From Closterium sp. NIES-65 (taxonomy: Eukaryota; Streptophyta; Zygnematophyceae; Desmidiales; Closteriaceae): a DNA stretch of 64,000 nt. Shown here one piece after another: positions 29,341-39,100 of this stretch. The stretch covers positions 930,001-994,000 of the forward strand of contig CANXME010002068.1 in the NCBI GenBank assembly GCA_948144175.1. Reading direction: 5' to 3'. The notes under the pieces are model-generated. The model ran no database searches, had not been told where the DNA came from, and saw only the letters and a list, made by a program, of their open reading frames with translations. Every line of letters starts with the position of its first letter. The stretch's first letter is position 1. A program made the position numbers and the translations under genes.

Positions 29341-31023
29341 TACCGGCTTAGCGACGCCTGGCGCATCAAGTTTCTTGATGCTACTGAGTTTCCCAACTGG
29401 GCAGACCTGCTTAGGCGTGATGTACATATTTTTGATCTAGACTATGATGCTATACTTGCTGCCATGTATGCATTGACTGTTAGTGCTGAGGGTGACTGCT
29501 ACTTGTGTGTGTCGCCTGACCCCGGTATAGCCCTAGGTATAGCCCCTGCTGCTCTAGGTGCTTCTGAGTCTGCTCTCCCTGGTACTGAGTTTGCACAGGC
29601 CTTGCACACCTTTGCACTTGACTCTGGTGCTTCCCGCTGTTTCTTTCGCGGCAGCACTACAATCACTCCCCTCCCTGCACTTGTCCCTGTCTCACTGGCT
29701 GACCCCTCTGGGGGCCCAGTGCTTGCACGGTCTTCCACTGTGCTTTCGTGTCCGGCGGTCCCGTCTGGTGAGCTGTCTGGTCTCCACCTCCCCTCGTTCT
29801 CTACGAACTTGGTGAGCAACGCCGTCCTTCAGGATCATTGGGTTGACACCTTTACTCCTAGAGGACAGCGTGTGGCGATCTGCACGTGCTCCCGGACGGG
29901 CCGTCACCTGGCCACGTTCACGCGTGCGCCTAGGTCCAGTCTGTACACCCTCACCACTACGTCGCGCTACGTTTCTTTGTCTCCCCAGCTGTACGCGTCT
30001 GCTCAGGTAGCTACCCAGTGTGAGTGTCCCCGCTTGTCGCACGACACTCTCCAGTGGCACCACCGCCTTGGTCACCCCTCCTTGCCTCGCCTTCGTAGCA
30101 TGCACTCTCGCTTCCTGGTCTCTGGCCTTCCCAGGTCTCTGCCTGCCCTCCCTCCCTCGCCTGCGCCGCCCTGCATTCTCTGCGTCGAGGGGCGGCAGTG
30201 CGCCGCTCCTCACTCCTCCTCGTTCCCTCCCATAGAGGCTCCACTGCAGACTCTCCACCCGGACGTGTGGGGCCCAGCCCGCGTCCATGGATAGGGCCAC
30301 GAGCGGCACTTCCTGCTGGTCGTCGACGACTACACGCGTTACACCACGGTCTTCCCTTTGCAGCGCAAGGGGGAGGTACCTGATGTTTTGATCCCTTGGA
30401 TCCGCGCTGTTCGTCTCCAGCTCTGCGAGCTGTTCCGCTCGGACTTTCCTATCCCGCGTCTGCACTTTGACAGGGGTGGTGAGTTCTCCTCAGACCTCTT
30501 GGCAGCCTACTGTGCGGAGCACGGCATCCGCCAGACGTTCACGCTTCCGGCCTCTCCGCAGTAGAATGGGGTTGCTGAGTGCCGCATTGGCTTAGTCATG
30601 GAGATCGCTCGTACCTCCATGATCCATGCGGCTGCCCCCCATGTTTGGTGGCCGTTTGCGGTCCGGTACGCCGCGCATCAGCTCAACGTCTGGCCCCGTG
30701 TCTCCTTGTCGGAGACCTTGCCCACACTGCTGTGGACGGGGAAGGTTGGCGATGCGTCGCGTTTCCGGGTCAGGGATGCTCGTGCCTTTGTCCGCGATAT
30801 CACCGCGGACAAGCTCTCCGCTCGCGCCATTCCCTGCGTCTTCCTTGGCTTTGTCCCTGACGCGCCTGGCTGGCAGTTTTACGACCCCGCCTCGCGCCGT
30901 ATCTTTCCGTCTCAGGACGTCACCTTTGATGATTTTGTCTCCTTTTACCGTCTCTTACTCTACCGCACTGCCCCTCGCCCCCCCCCCCGCTGCTCTTTCT
31001 CGCCCCAGGTCCTCCCCAGGTAG
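29341..31023 (+). pseudogene. Copia protease-integrase, element D
   Basis: In frame with Gag. Protease LDSGASRCFF at about 29620, then LHLPSFSTNLVS, WHHRLGHPSLPRL with ILC and integrase motifs LHPDVWGPARV, LVVDDYTRYTTVF, LHFDRGGEFSSD, GVAECRIGLVMEIARTSM and TLLWTGKVGDASRFRV. TAG codons at 30292 (Gln of RGQGH) and 30562 (second Gln of SPQQNG) are the only in-frame stops up to the C-run near 30980, where frame is lost. Confidence 0.9.
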
Positions 31024-31980
31024 ACCCCCTCCCCGCGCCAGGTCTTGCTCCTTAAGTTTTTTCTCAAGTAGACCCTCCCGATTCTGCGCCTGTTGAGGTC
31101 ACTGGTGACTCAGGTCCTGCTGGTGGTGGTGCTGTCTTTGGGGGTGCTGGGCATGGGGGTGCGGAGCTTGGGGGTGCTGAGCCTGGGAGTGCTGCAGCTA
31201 GTGGAGCTGGTCCTGGAGGAGCTCCCGCTGAGGGTTCTGGAGCTGCTAGAGGTGCTGGAGCTGCTGAGGGTACTGGGGCTGCTGGAGGTGCGGGAGCTGC
31301 TGAGGGTACTGGAGCTGCTGGAGGTGCTGGAGCTGCTGGTGCTGGTGGCACTGCACAGCCGCGCCTGTTCTTCACTCCGCCGTCTCCGTCGTCTCAGCCA
31401 CCGCCTGACTCTGAGCTTCGCTAGGTTCTCAATCTCCCTTTGTCTACTGGTCTTCCATTACAGCCTGGCTCGCCGCTGCCTGCTCCTTCTCCTTACACAG
31501 AGCAGAAAGGGAGCCTTGCTGAGCGTTGTGAGCCTGCGTCGCGTCCTGTCTTGCTTGTCCGTTCTGGTCGATCCGGTCGTCATGTTCCTCGTCCGCGTCA
31601 CCCGGCTGTCCCCGGCACCCACCTTGTAGTCCGTCGTCCTTCCTCTCCCCCGCAGCGTATTCTTCTGCCTTCTCCCCCTGCGTCCTCTCTGCCTGGCGTT
31701 GCGGACCCTGATTCTGACCAGTTTCGTACTGAGCACCCTACTGTCACGCGTCTATTAGCCACTGTGGTCACTGACCCGTCGTTTGAGTCCACTGCTGCGT
31801 CTGCCCTAGTCGCTGAGCTTGTCGACTTTGCTGCTGCCTGTCGTCTAGACTACGCTGCTAGTCTTATTGCTAAGTCTGAGTTTGTCTGTCCTCCATCTGT
31901 CGGGGGTGAGTGTGCTCTTAGCACGGACGTCCTTGAGGACAGGCACAAGGACCTTGAGTGTCTTGCGGCCGCTGCGCCTC
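31024..31980 (+). pseudogene. Copia integrase-RT hinge, element D
   Basis: GAG/GAE/GTG repeat region (31130-31350) coded by GCTGGAGGTGCTGGAGCTGC-type units, then a Pro-rich stretch and the LR-stop-VLNLPLST segment, where TAG at 31432 replaces the Gln of C's LRQVLS. A basic Ser/Pro linker and the LVAELVDFAAACRLDYAAS block lead into RT. Confidence 0.75.
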
Positions 31981-33475
31981 ATCTCGTGGCAATGCTACTT
32001 GCCCCTGAGGGAGACCTGTATGTACCAGACATCCCGACCCCACGCTCTTATTCTGAGGCGATCACGGGTAAGTACTCTTCTCAGTGGCAGACAACCATGG
32101 ACACAGAGATGGCATCCTGGAAGTCTACAGGCACCTACGTCGATGAGGTTCCCCCTCCCAGGGCGAACATCGTCGACGACATGTGGATTTTTTAGGGTGA
32201 AGCGGCCGCCAGGTTCTCCGCCTGTCTTCAAGGCTCGTTACGTTGCTCGAGGCTTCAGTCAGTGAGAGGGAGTTGACTTCTTCCAGACCTTCTCCCCCAA
32301 CCCGAAGATAACCACTCTTCGGGTGCTGCTGCACGTTGCAGCTCAGCGTGACTACGAGCTTCACTCTCTTGACTTCGGCACAAATTTCTTACAGGGCAGC
32401 CTGCACGAGGAGATCTGGCTGCGCCGCCCGCCAGGCTTCACTGGGTCGTTCCCTCGTGGTACCCAGTGGAGCCTCCGGCGGCTGGTCTACGGTCTGCGCC
32501 AGGCGCCACGTGAGTGGCACGATACACCGAGGACGACACTTGCGGCTCTTGGGTTTGCTCCTTCGACTGCTGACCCGTCGCCGTTTCTGTGCACCAACAC
32601 TTTGCTGCCGCCATTCTACATCCTCGTGTACGTCGACGACTTGGTCTTTGCCACTGCTGATACTGAGGCTCTTGCTCTGGTGAAGTCGTAGCTGCAGAAG
32701 AGACACACGTGCACAGACCTGGGTGAGCTGCGCAGTTACCTTGGCTTGCAGATCACTCGGGACAGAGCACGCCACACCATCACACTGACTCAGTCACACA
32801 TGGTGCAGCAGGTCCTTCAGCGCTTCGGCTTCACCTGGTCCTCGGCACAGGCCATTCCTCTGGCTACAGGTCACTCGCTCTCAGCTCCACCTTCGGACGA
32901 GTCCATAGAGCCAAGTGGTCCTTACCCAGAGCTAGTGGGCTGCCTCATGTACCTGATGACCTGCACTCGTCCTGACCTTACGTACCCTCTTGGCCTTCTG
33001 GCTCGCTATGTGGCTCCTGGTCGGCACCGAAAGATGCACATGGATGCTGCTAAGAGGGTACTGCGCTACTTGTGCAGTACATCAGGCATAGGGCTCGTGC
33101 TTGGAGGACGGGGCGACGCTGTCCTCACTGGTCACTCGGACGCTTCTTGGGTTGATGGCCAGGCTACGCAGCGGTTGTCACAGGGTTACACCTTCAGTCT
33201 TGGCTCTGGCTCTGTTTCTTGGCGGTCTACTTGCTCGTCTTCTGTTCTCGGCTCCAGTTGTGAGGCTGAGATCTACGCCAGAGCCATGGCTACACAGGAG
33301 TTACGCTGGCTCAGCTACCTGCTGACTGACTTGGGAGAGAGGCCTCGTTCTCCTCCAGTTCTGTATGTCGACAACAAGGCAGCCATTGCCTTGTGTCAGG
33401 AGGAGCACAGCCTGGAGCATAGAACGAAGCACATCACTCTGCGTTTCTTCCTGGCTTGAGAGTTGCAGCAGCGTG
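31981..33475 (+). pseudogene. Copia reverse transcriptase-RNase H, element D
   Basis: MDTEMASWKSTGTYVD, a one-base insertion at about 32190, FKARYVARGFSQ followed by TGA, LHSLDFGTNFLQGSL, LRQAPREWH and ILVYVDDLVF. TAG near 32689 stands for the Glu of VKSELQK. QSHMVQQVLQRFG, CTRPDLTYPLGLL and RNase H segments SSCEAEIYARAMATQEL and YVDNKAAIALCQ follow. Two substitutions (STAFLQ to TNFLQ) touch a conserved RT block. A TGA at 33457 precedes the E insertion at 33475. Confidence 0.88.
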
Positions 33476-33964
33476 TGTTACGATATGATCTTAACTAGAG
33501 TACGGGTTAATCTAAGGGCCTAGGCTTAGTAGACTAGGCCAAACGGGTGTCGAGTAGTTTGTGCCAAGGAGAATTGAAAATGGTTGGAGGTTCACTATAG
33601 CACACGAGTACATATAGCAACCTAACAAAGATGAAAGAGGTGCACCACCATACTAGGGAATTACACAACAGCTACACAACAGGCGTATTATACTAAATAG
33701 ATATAAATCTATTGTGACACACCCCCTATCTGCCTGAAGTGCATAACCATGTGCAGAGCCCCCCTTAAAGGGGTACACCTGTAAAACCCCATTACAGGGC
33801 GTGGAAACACCAGCAAGGGGCCCCCTCTGAAACTGACAAGCAGCAACCACCAAGCAGCATCTGAACCACCGCGGTGGAACAGGTGCCCGGCTGCGGTTTA
33901 ACACCCCGCAGCTGGTGCACGGTGTGCGAGGAGCACGGGTACGGGTAGCGGGTTCGGGTAGCAA

Positions 33965-35950
33965 CTAGGTGCTGTACGAGACGGGCCGCACGGGGTTGAT
34001 GGGCAGCACGAGACCGGGCAGCACAGACCGGGTGGGGCACGAGCGAGAACTGACAGCACGGGTGGGGCACCAACGGGTACGGACAGCACGGGTAGGACAC
34101 AAACGGGCTGAACGGGGCAGCACGGGCAGAACAGGCCAACACGGGCAGAACGAGGCAGGACACGGGCTGAACGAGGCAACACGGGCAGAACGGGGCAGGA
34201 CACGGCCTGAACGGGGCAGCACACGGGCTGAACGGGGCAACACGGGCAGAACGGGGCAACACGGGGACAACGGGGCAGCACAGGTAGAACGGGGCAGCAC
34301 AAGGGCTGAACGGGGCAGCACGGGGAGAGCGGGGCAGCACGGGAGCACGGGGGCAGCACGGGAGCACGGGGGCAGCACGGGGGCAGCATGGGAACACGGG
34401 GGCAGCACGGGAACACGGGGGCAGCACAGGAGCACGAGGTAGCACGGGCAGAACGGGGCAGCACGGGCACTGACAGCACGGGTGGTACAGGTGGGGCACG
34501 CACGGGAACAAACAACACGGGTAGAGCACGAGCAGAAGCATAGGGAACACGGGCAGACAGCACGGGCACGGGCACGGGGCAAGCACGGGGAAGTACGGGC
34601 AATACGGGACAGCACAGGACCACGGGGCAGCACGAGAAGCACAAGAAGCATGAGTAGCACATGATCACGGGAGCACAGGAGGTGCACGGTCAGTATGGCA
34701 CGGGAACGGGCAGCAACACGGGCAGGATCACAGGCAGAATCACGGGCAGAATCACGGTCAGGATCACGGGCAGAACACGGGCAAAATACGGGCAACACAC
34801 GGGTATAATCACGAGCAAAATCACGGGCAGCAGTACGGGCAGAATCACGGGCAGAATCACGGGCAGGATCACGGGCAGAGAGAGAGAGGAGGAGGCGTGG
34901 CGACAATTGCTGCAGTTTGATCACCCCCTCCATGTCACTCCCCCCCCAACAGCTGCAGTCGCGGTAGTGAAGGCGACGGGGAGGGGGGGAAGGGAAGACG
35001 GACAGGCGGTAGGCGTTGGCGGCAGTTCTGGCGCTTGCGCTGGTGTTCACTGCTGACAGCCGCCAACCACCCCTTTCCCCCACGCCTCCCCCACCCCCCC
35101 ACATGAGCCGCCAACCCCGCCACTCCCGCAACTCCCGCCATTCCCGCCGCCGCCGCCCCCACTGTCCTCCAAACCCACCACCGCCCAACACGGCATAGGC
35201 AGGCGCGGTAGAGGGGGAAGGCGCGACGAGGGAGGGACGGGGAGGGGCAGGGACAGTGCGGGTACGGGACGAAACGGCAGTTGCTGACGCGGCAGATGCA
35301 GGCGGGGCAGGGACGGGTCGTGCAGATGCGGGTGGCGTACGGGAGATGGGCGGGGTGCGAGCTGGCTGGCGCGTCGGTTGGGCCGCCAATCCCTTCCCGT
35401 CCTCCCTCTCCCACCCACAGCGACCGCCGCTGCACACGCGAACAGTTGCGACGGGGGGGGGGGGGGGAGACGGGCAGGCGGCCGGGTACAGGTGGGGCAT
35501 CGGGTTCCGGGTGGGGAGGCGGGAACGGGACGAAACGGCAGTAGCTGGTGCAGCAGATGCAAGCGGGGCAGGAACGGGTCGCGCGGGTGCGGGTGGCGGG
35601 TCGCAGGCGAGCTTGCTGGCGCTCTCGTTGGTGGGTCCGACGGCGGGTCCGTCGCCGGGCCCTGTGACGAGCCCGTCGGCGGGCCATGTGACGAGCCCGT
35701 CGACGGGTCCGTCGACGGGCTTGTTGAAGGCGGGTTCGCGGGTCCGCTGGCTCGCTCGCTGAAGGCGGGTCCGCGGATCCGCTGTCTCTCTTGCTCGCGG
35801 GTCCGCAGGTGAAATGGGGGGGCCGTAACGGTGGTGCGCGACGAGCGCCCTCGCGCAGCTCGTCGTCGCTAGCGCAACAGCAGCGGGACCTCGAGCCGGT
35901 GGGGCGACGGGCGAGCGACGGGCCAGCGATGCATGTAACAGGCTGCGCAA
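33965..35950 (-). other. Long low-complexity open frame in element E
   Basis: A 661-codon open frame in E's sense orientation starts about 85 bases after the 5' LTR. It encodes Pro/Arg/Ala-rich sequence with an internally duplicated ARPVPAP-type segment, then DPARDSARDS-type and VLPRSARVLPRSA-type repeats. Other frames on the same strand (33898-34668, 33792-34586, 34935-35999) are also open, as expected from this composition. No known domain. I consider coding unlikely but record it because it fills most of the element. Confidence 0.25.
33990..34890. repeat. CAGCACGGGCAGAACGGGG minisatellite in element E
   Basis: Some 40 degenerate copies of an 18- to 25-base unit (GGGGCAGCACGGGCAGAAC and relatives), grading at 34720-34890 into AATCACGGGCAGGATCACGG units. 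Strong purine/pyrimidine strand asymmetry. A run of 15 G occurs separately at 35453-35467. Confidence 0.85.
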
Positions 35951-36270
35951 CGACCTGATCGACGGGCCGCGTCATATCGACAGCTGGTGGTGGGCCCATT
36001 CACCTAGGAGTAGGATCTTAGTAGCTCGATACCATGTTACGATACGATCTTAACTAGAGTACGGGTTTAACTGAGGGCCTAGGCTTAGTAGCCTAGGCCA
36101 AACGGGTGTCGAGTAGTTTGTGCCAAGGAGAATTGAAAATGGTTGGAGGTTCACTATAGTACATATAGCAACCTAACAAAGATGAAAGAAGTGCACCACC
36201 ATACAAGGGAATTACACAACAGCTACACTACAGGCAGATTATACTAAATAGATATAAATCTATTGTGACA

Positions 36271-36410
36271 GCGTGATCAGCTTTGCCTTGCTGACGTGGC
36301 CACTCGGGCCAACACTGCTGATATATTCACCAAGGCACTTCCGTCTGGTGACCATCAGCGTTTTTGTACCTTGTTGGGCCTTGTGCCTACGTTTCCACAC
36401 TTGCTATAGT
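36271..36410 (+). pseudogene. RNase H tail of element D
   Basis: After the second GCGTG the sense strand continues D's RNase H: QLCLADVATRANTADIFTKALPSGDHQRF, TLLGLVPTFPHLL and TAG. It matches the end of element B's RNase H and confirms that E is an insertion into D. Confidence 0.88.
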
Positions 36411-36536
36411 CTCTGCTTGTACTGTGATCTATATAGATATACTTGTATGCTTGCTCTTGCTAGGTAGAGATCACTGTACTGTTCTTGTTGCATATATACC
36501 TCTGCATGTTAACTGGCCTTGTGGCCGTTTGCTTGT

Positions 36537-36574
36537 GCTCAGTGTGTGTGGTGACGTTGTGATCCACCCTGAGC
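36537..36574 (+). promoter_or_regulatory. Conserved 38-nt stem-loop, element D
   Basis: GCTCAG, then GGTG, CACC and CTGAGC in nested inverted order over 38 nt, sense orientation. Flanks (GGCCTTGTGGCC upstream, GATCTATATAG further upstream) correspond to those of A and B. Confidence 0.8.
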
Positions 36575-36627
36575 TTGTTTTGCTTCCCTTGACTGGTCTT
36601 GTGACCTCTTGCTCTCCCCCACTTTGC

Positions 36628-36735
36628 CTATGGGGGTAGGCTGTAGTGGGTTAGATATTATTTGGTACAACCCCTTAGGTTTCTTCCTTGTACCAAAACC
36701 TCTCAATAGTGCAACTCATTCATGCCTAGTTCATA
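36628..36735 (+). repeat. Polypurine tract and truncated 3' LTR, element D
   Basis: CCTATGGGGG at 36628-36637 is followed directly by TAGGCTGTAGTGGG, which in element B lies about 35 bases inside the LTR. The first part of D's LTR is therefore missing. TACAACCCCTTAGG and TGTACCAAAA blocks are shared with the C remnant at 12755-12833. Confidence 0.6.
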
Positions 36736-37008
36736 AGAGGTGCAGGGGCAGCAGGTCGCCTGAGGAGCAGGCTTTGTGGCTGCAACGTGCAGCAGGACAG
36801 CAGCGGCTCGACGGCAGCACCTGCAGGCCCTAGCAGCAGGTAACAAAAGCAAAGGCAGCAAAGGCAGGTGGCGGCAGGGGCGGCAGCTGGAGGTGCCACG
36901 TCAGTAGCGGACAACAGCAGCAGATGACCGGCTGAAGTGAGAGAGAGAGAGGAGGGGCGGCAGCTTCTTGCTCACACCCGCCACCCCAAACCCTCCCCCC
37001 TCCACTGC
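36736..37008. other. Left part of remnant G, interior
   Basis: GC-rich, CAGCAG-rich sequence ending in CACACCCGCCACCCC, a phrase also seen inside N and K. It abuts the ACTGC target duplication of F. The matching right part starts at 42576. No coding domain is visible and the left LTR of G is not found. Confidence 0.45.
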
Positions 37009-37411
37009 TGTTGGAGTAGGCTAGTGTTCGCTCTGCATTTCTTTTTGGCCCTATATTATTTTTCAGCCACTTTTAGACTTAGTTTCAATTTTGGTTCATC
37101 TCAGGTTCACTTTGCAGTTTGTCTCTGCATTGAACACGCCCTAGGTTCAGTTGGGGTTTCCCAACCCTATCTTTCAAATGTCTCTCGACTCTTGTCAGTA
37201 GATCTGCACTGTGGATGCCCGATTGATCCTGGAGAGGGTTACAGGCGCGTTCGCCTGGGGGGTTATGGGCGCACTGACCCGCTACTGAAACAAGCCCTTT
37301 TATCCCAATGGTCTAGTGGTTGGGATTCTGACATACTCTTTCTCTAGTTCAACTTTTCTTCCCTCGTTACTTCACTCACTAGCCATGGCTGCCGCAAACC
37401 TAATATTAACA
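37009..37411 (+). repeat. Element F 5' LTR with internal insertion
   Basis: Matches the 3' LTR except for about 146 extra bases between GTCTCTCGACTCT and TTCTCTAGTTCAA (37191-37336). TATATTATT near 37050 is a candidate TATA element. Confidence 0.9.
37191..37336. mobile_element. Small insertion with tRNA-like segment in F 5' LTR
   Basis: About 140 bp absent from the 3' LTR. Its ends are inverted (TGTCAG and CTGACA) and it is flanked by ACTCT on both sides, allowing one extra T at the right. Near its right end TCCCAATGGTCTAGTGGTT resembles the 5' half of a tRNA-Glu, including an A-box-like TGGTCTAGTGG. No 3' half or paired anticodon arm is seen, so it is not a tRNA gene. It may be a tiny solo LTR or a SINE-like or other short transposon. 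Confidence 0.55.
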
Positions 37412-37424
37412 TGGTATTAGAGCG

Positions 37425-38489
37425 AAATCCTAGGCGTCTCCTTGTCATCTACATTTCTTAGAACCTTCCAGGCCCCTAAGCTTATTCCGCGCTACCCCTT
37501 AGCTAGTCGATTTTTCTCTTTCTCTTTCGCTCGATCTTTTTTTTTCTCCCCAAATCGCGGATCCGCCCTCCGTAGTAGCGCGCGATCTCCCTCAGCACTA
37601 GCGCGCGACCTGCTGCTCGTCGCGCGCCCTCTCTCCCTCCTCCCTTTTGTCGCGCGCGGCCCATACTGCCGTCGCGCGACCATTCTTCCCGCTTCCGCCT
37701 GCCCCTCGTCCCTCACCCGCGCGTCCCTTTGCTCCCCTCGTCGCGCGCTACTACTGAGCCGAAGTCATGTGCCTCCTCCCCCCCCCATGCGCGCCTTTCT
37801 GCATTCTGCTATTCGCCATCACCATTCTCTTTTACGAAATCCGTCTCTTCACTCCCCTCCTCCTCCTCTCTGTCCCTTCATTCCCTCTACAACCTTCCTC
37901 TTTCCTCCGCCTCCTATCTCACCTCAGCTGTAGCAGCTGGGTGCTGATTTTGCCTGGTGGCTCTGCCTCTCTCCACTCCTCTCCCCTCTATCAAGACCCT
38001 TCCCCATACAATCCGCCCCTTCACCCTCCTCCTCCTCTCCTCTCTCCCTAGTTTTCCCTCCCCATCTTGCTCTCTCCTTCGCCTTTCTCCTCTCTCCCTC
38101 TGCCGCAGCTGGTTGCTGACCTTGTCTCGTCGTGCTCCTTCTCACACTTTCCCTCCGCCTCTTATTTCTCCCCTCAGCGGCGCAGCAGCAGACTACTACG
38201 CCCATATTCCTCCGCCTCTTATTTCTCCCCTCAGCGGCGCAGCAGCAGACTACTCTGCCCATATTCCTCCGCCTCTTATTTCTCCCCTCAGCGGCGCAGC
38301 AGCAGACTGCTCCGTCCATATTCTTCCGCCTCTTGTGTCTCCCCTCAGCGGCACAGCAGCATACTACTCCGCTGATTCTTCCTCCTCTTATTTCTCCCCC
38401 CCAGCTGCTCAGCAGCAGACTACTTCGACATATTCCTCCGCCTCTTAGTTCTCCCCTCAGCTCCTCTGGTTCTGTCTCCTTCCCCTCCT
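37425..38489 (+). pseudogene. Element F gag-position region with 57-bp repeats
   Basis: Where Gag should be there is Ser/Pro/Leu-rich coding with no recognised Gag block. Five 57-bp units occur at about 38155-38440 (TTATTTCTCCCCTCAGCGG at 38162, 38218, 38276, then degenerate), translating in the protease frame as a SYFSPQRRSSRLL-type repeat. Gag has either been lost or diverged past recognition. Confidence 0.6.
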
Positions 38490-39100
38490 ATGGCACCCAT
38501 TCTTACGACTCCCTCTCTTCATCGCCGCTACTGCCTTCTCCCTTCTGCTGCTGTCCCTCATCCCTTACCTCTCCTTTCCCTACCCTATGCGTCATCCGCT
38601 CCCCTCTCTCCCTCTTGGACCGCCTCTCCCTTTTCCCGTTGGACCTCTCCTCCTGTCACGTTTCTACAGTCTCACCAGCGTCGCCAGTCCCTTGCCCCGC
38701 CATCACTTTCCGTCGCGACTCTTGGTGCTGACGCTTTTCCCTCTGCTCTCAATTTGACCGTGCCTTCTTATGCTAGCATTCTTGGTGCTTCTCCTCTCAT
38801 GGACCCTCGCTTTGCCATGCCTCTTATTCCTTCTGCTCCTAGGGTTGTCTCTCCATATTCCTGCTCCACGGTTGCTGCTCTCTCTCTCCCTTGCACCTTG
38901 GACTTGTTCCTCGACAGTGGTGCTACTGACTCTGTTTTTCGTGATGCTGGTGTTCTTGGTTCCTTTCCCTGCCCTCTCTTTATTCATGGAGTTGGGGAGA
39001 CCATGACCCCTGAAATGCACCGGCACTTCCTCTCTTCCCTGTCCTGCCTCCCCCTCCGGCGCAGTCACTGGCCTCTATGTTCCCTCCTGTCGTCATAACC
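38490..39100 (+). pseudogene. Copia protease, element F
   Basis: Frame includes LFLDSGATDSVFRDAG, the aspartic protease active site with Asp-Ser-Gly, about residue 140. Frame is lost near 39040, before the GAG-pre-integrase domain. Confidence 0.82.

Larger units (their letters stand above)
33476..36270 (-). mobile_element. Element E: large non-autonomous LTR element nested in D RNase H
   Basis: 2795 bp. LTRs at 33476-33719 (244 bp) and 36035-36270 (236 bp) read TGTTACGATA...ATTGTGACA and carry a GGGCCTAGGCTTAGTAGCC near-palindrome like that of N. Target duplication GCGTG (33471-33475 and 36271-36275). The minus-strand primer site TGGTATCGAGCTAC is at 36021-36034 and a GGGGGTG polypurine end at 33720-33727. 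The 2.3-kb interior has no copia domain. It is larger than a TRIM and better described as LARD-like. Confidence 0.92.
27469..36735 (+). mobile_element. Element D: Ty1/copia retrotransposon, containing element E
   Basis: Plus-strand copia element, close relative of C. The leader starts at TCAGAGCATAGGTC, the remainder of a primer site; the 5' LTR is missing. Gag, zinc-binding tail, protease and integrase share one frame from 28150 to about 30990, broken only by three TAG codons. Hinge, RT and RNase H follow. Element E splits RNase H at 33475; the domain resumes at 36271 and ends TFPHLL-TAG at about 36408. A 3' untranslated region with the 38-nt stem-loop, a CCTATGGGGG polypurine tract and a truncated 3' LTR end at about 36735. 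Confidence 0.88.

Noticed and set aside
28330-30564. TAG read as glutamine (altered genetic code)
   Set aside because: Many in-frame TAGs fall on Gln codons, but TAG also ends the Pol frames of B, D and F at the natural position, and other stops occur at other residues. Transposon decay is the simpler reading. Host genes would settle it.
37309-37345. A tRNA-Glu gene in the F 5' LTR
   Set aside because: Only the acceptor strand and D-arm-like part are present. No anticodon arm pairing, T arm or 3' acceptor strand follows.
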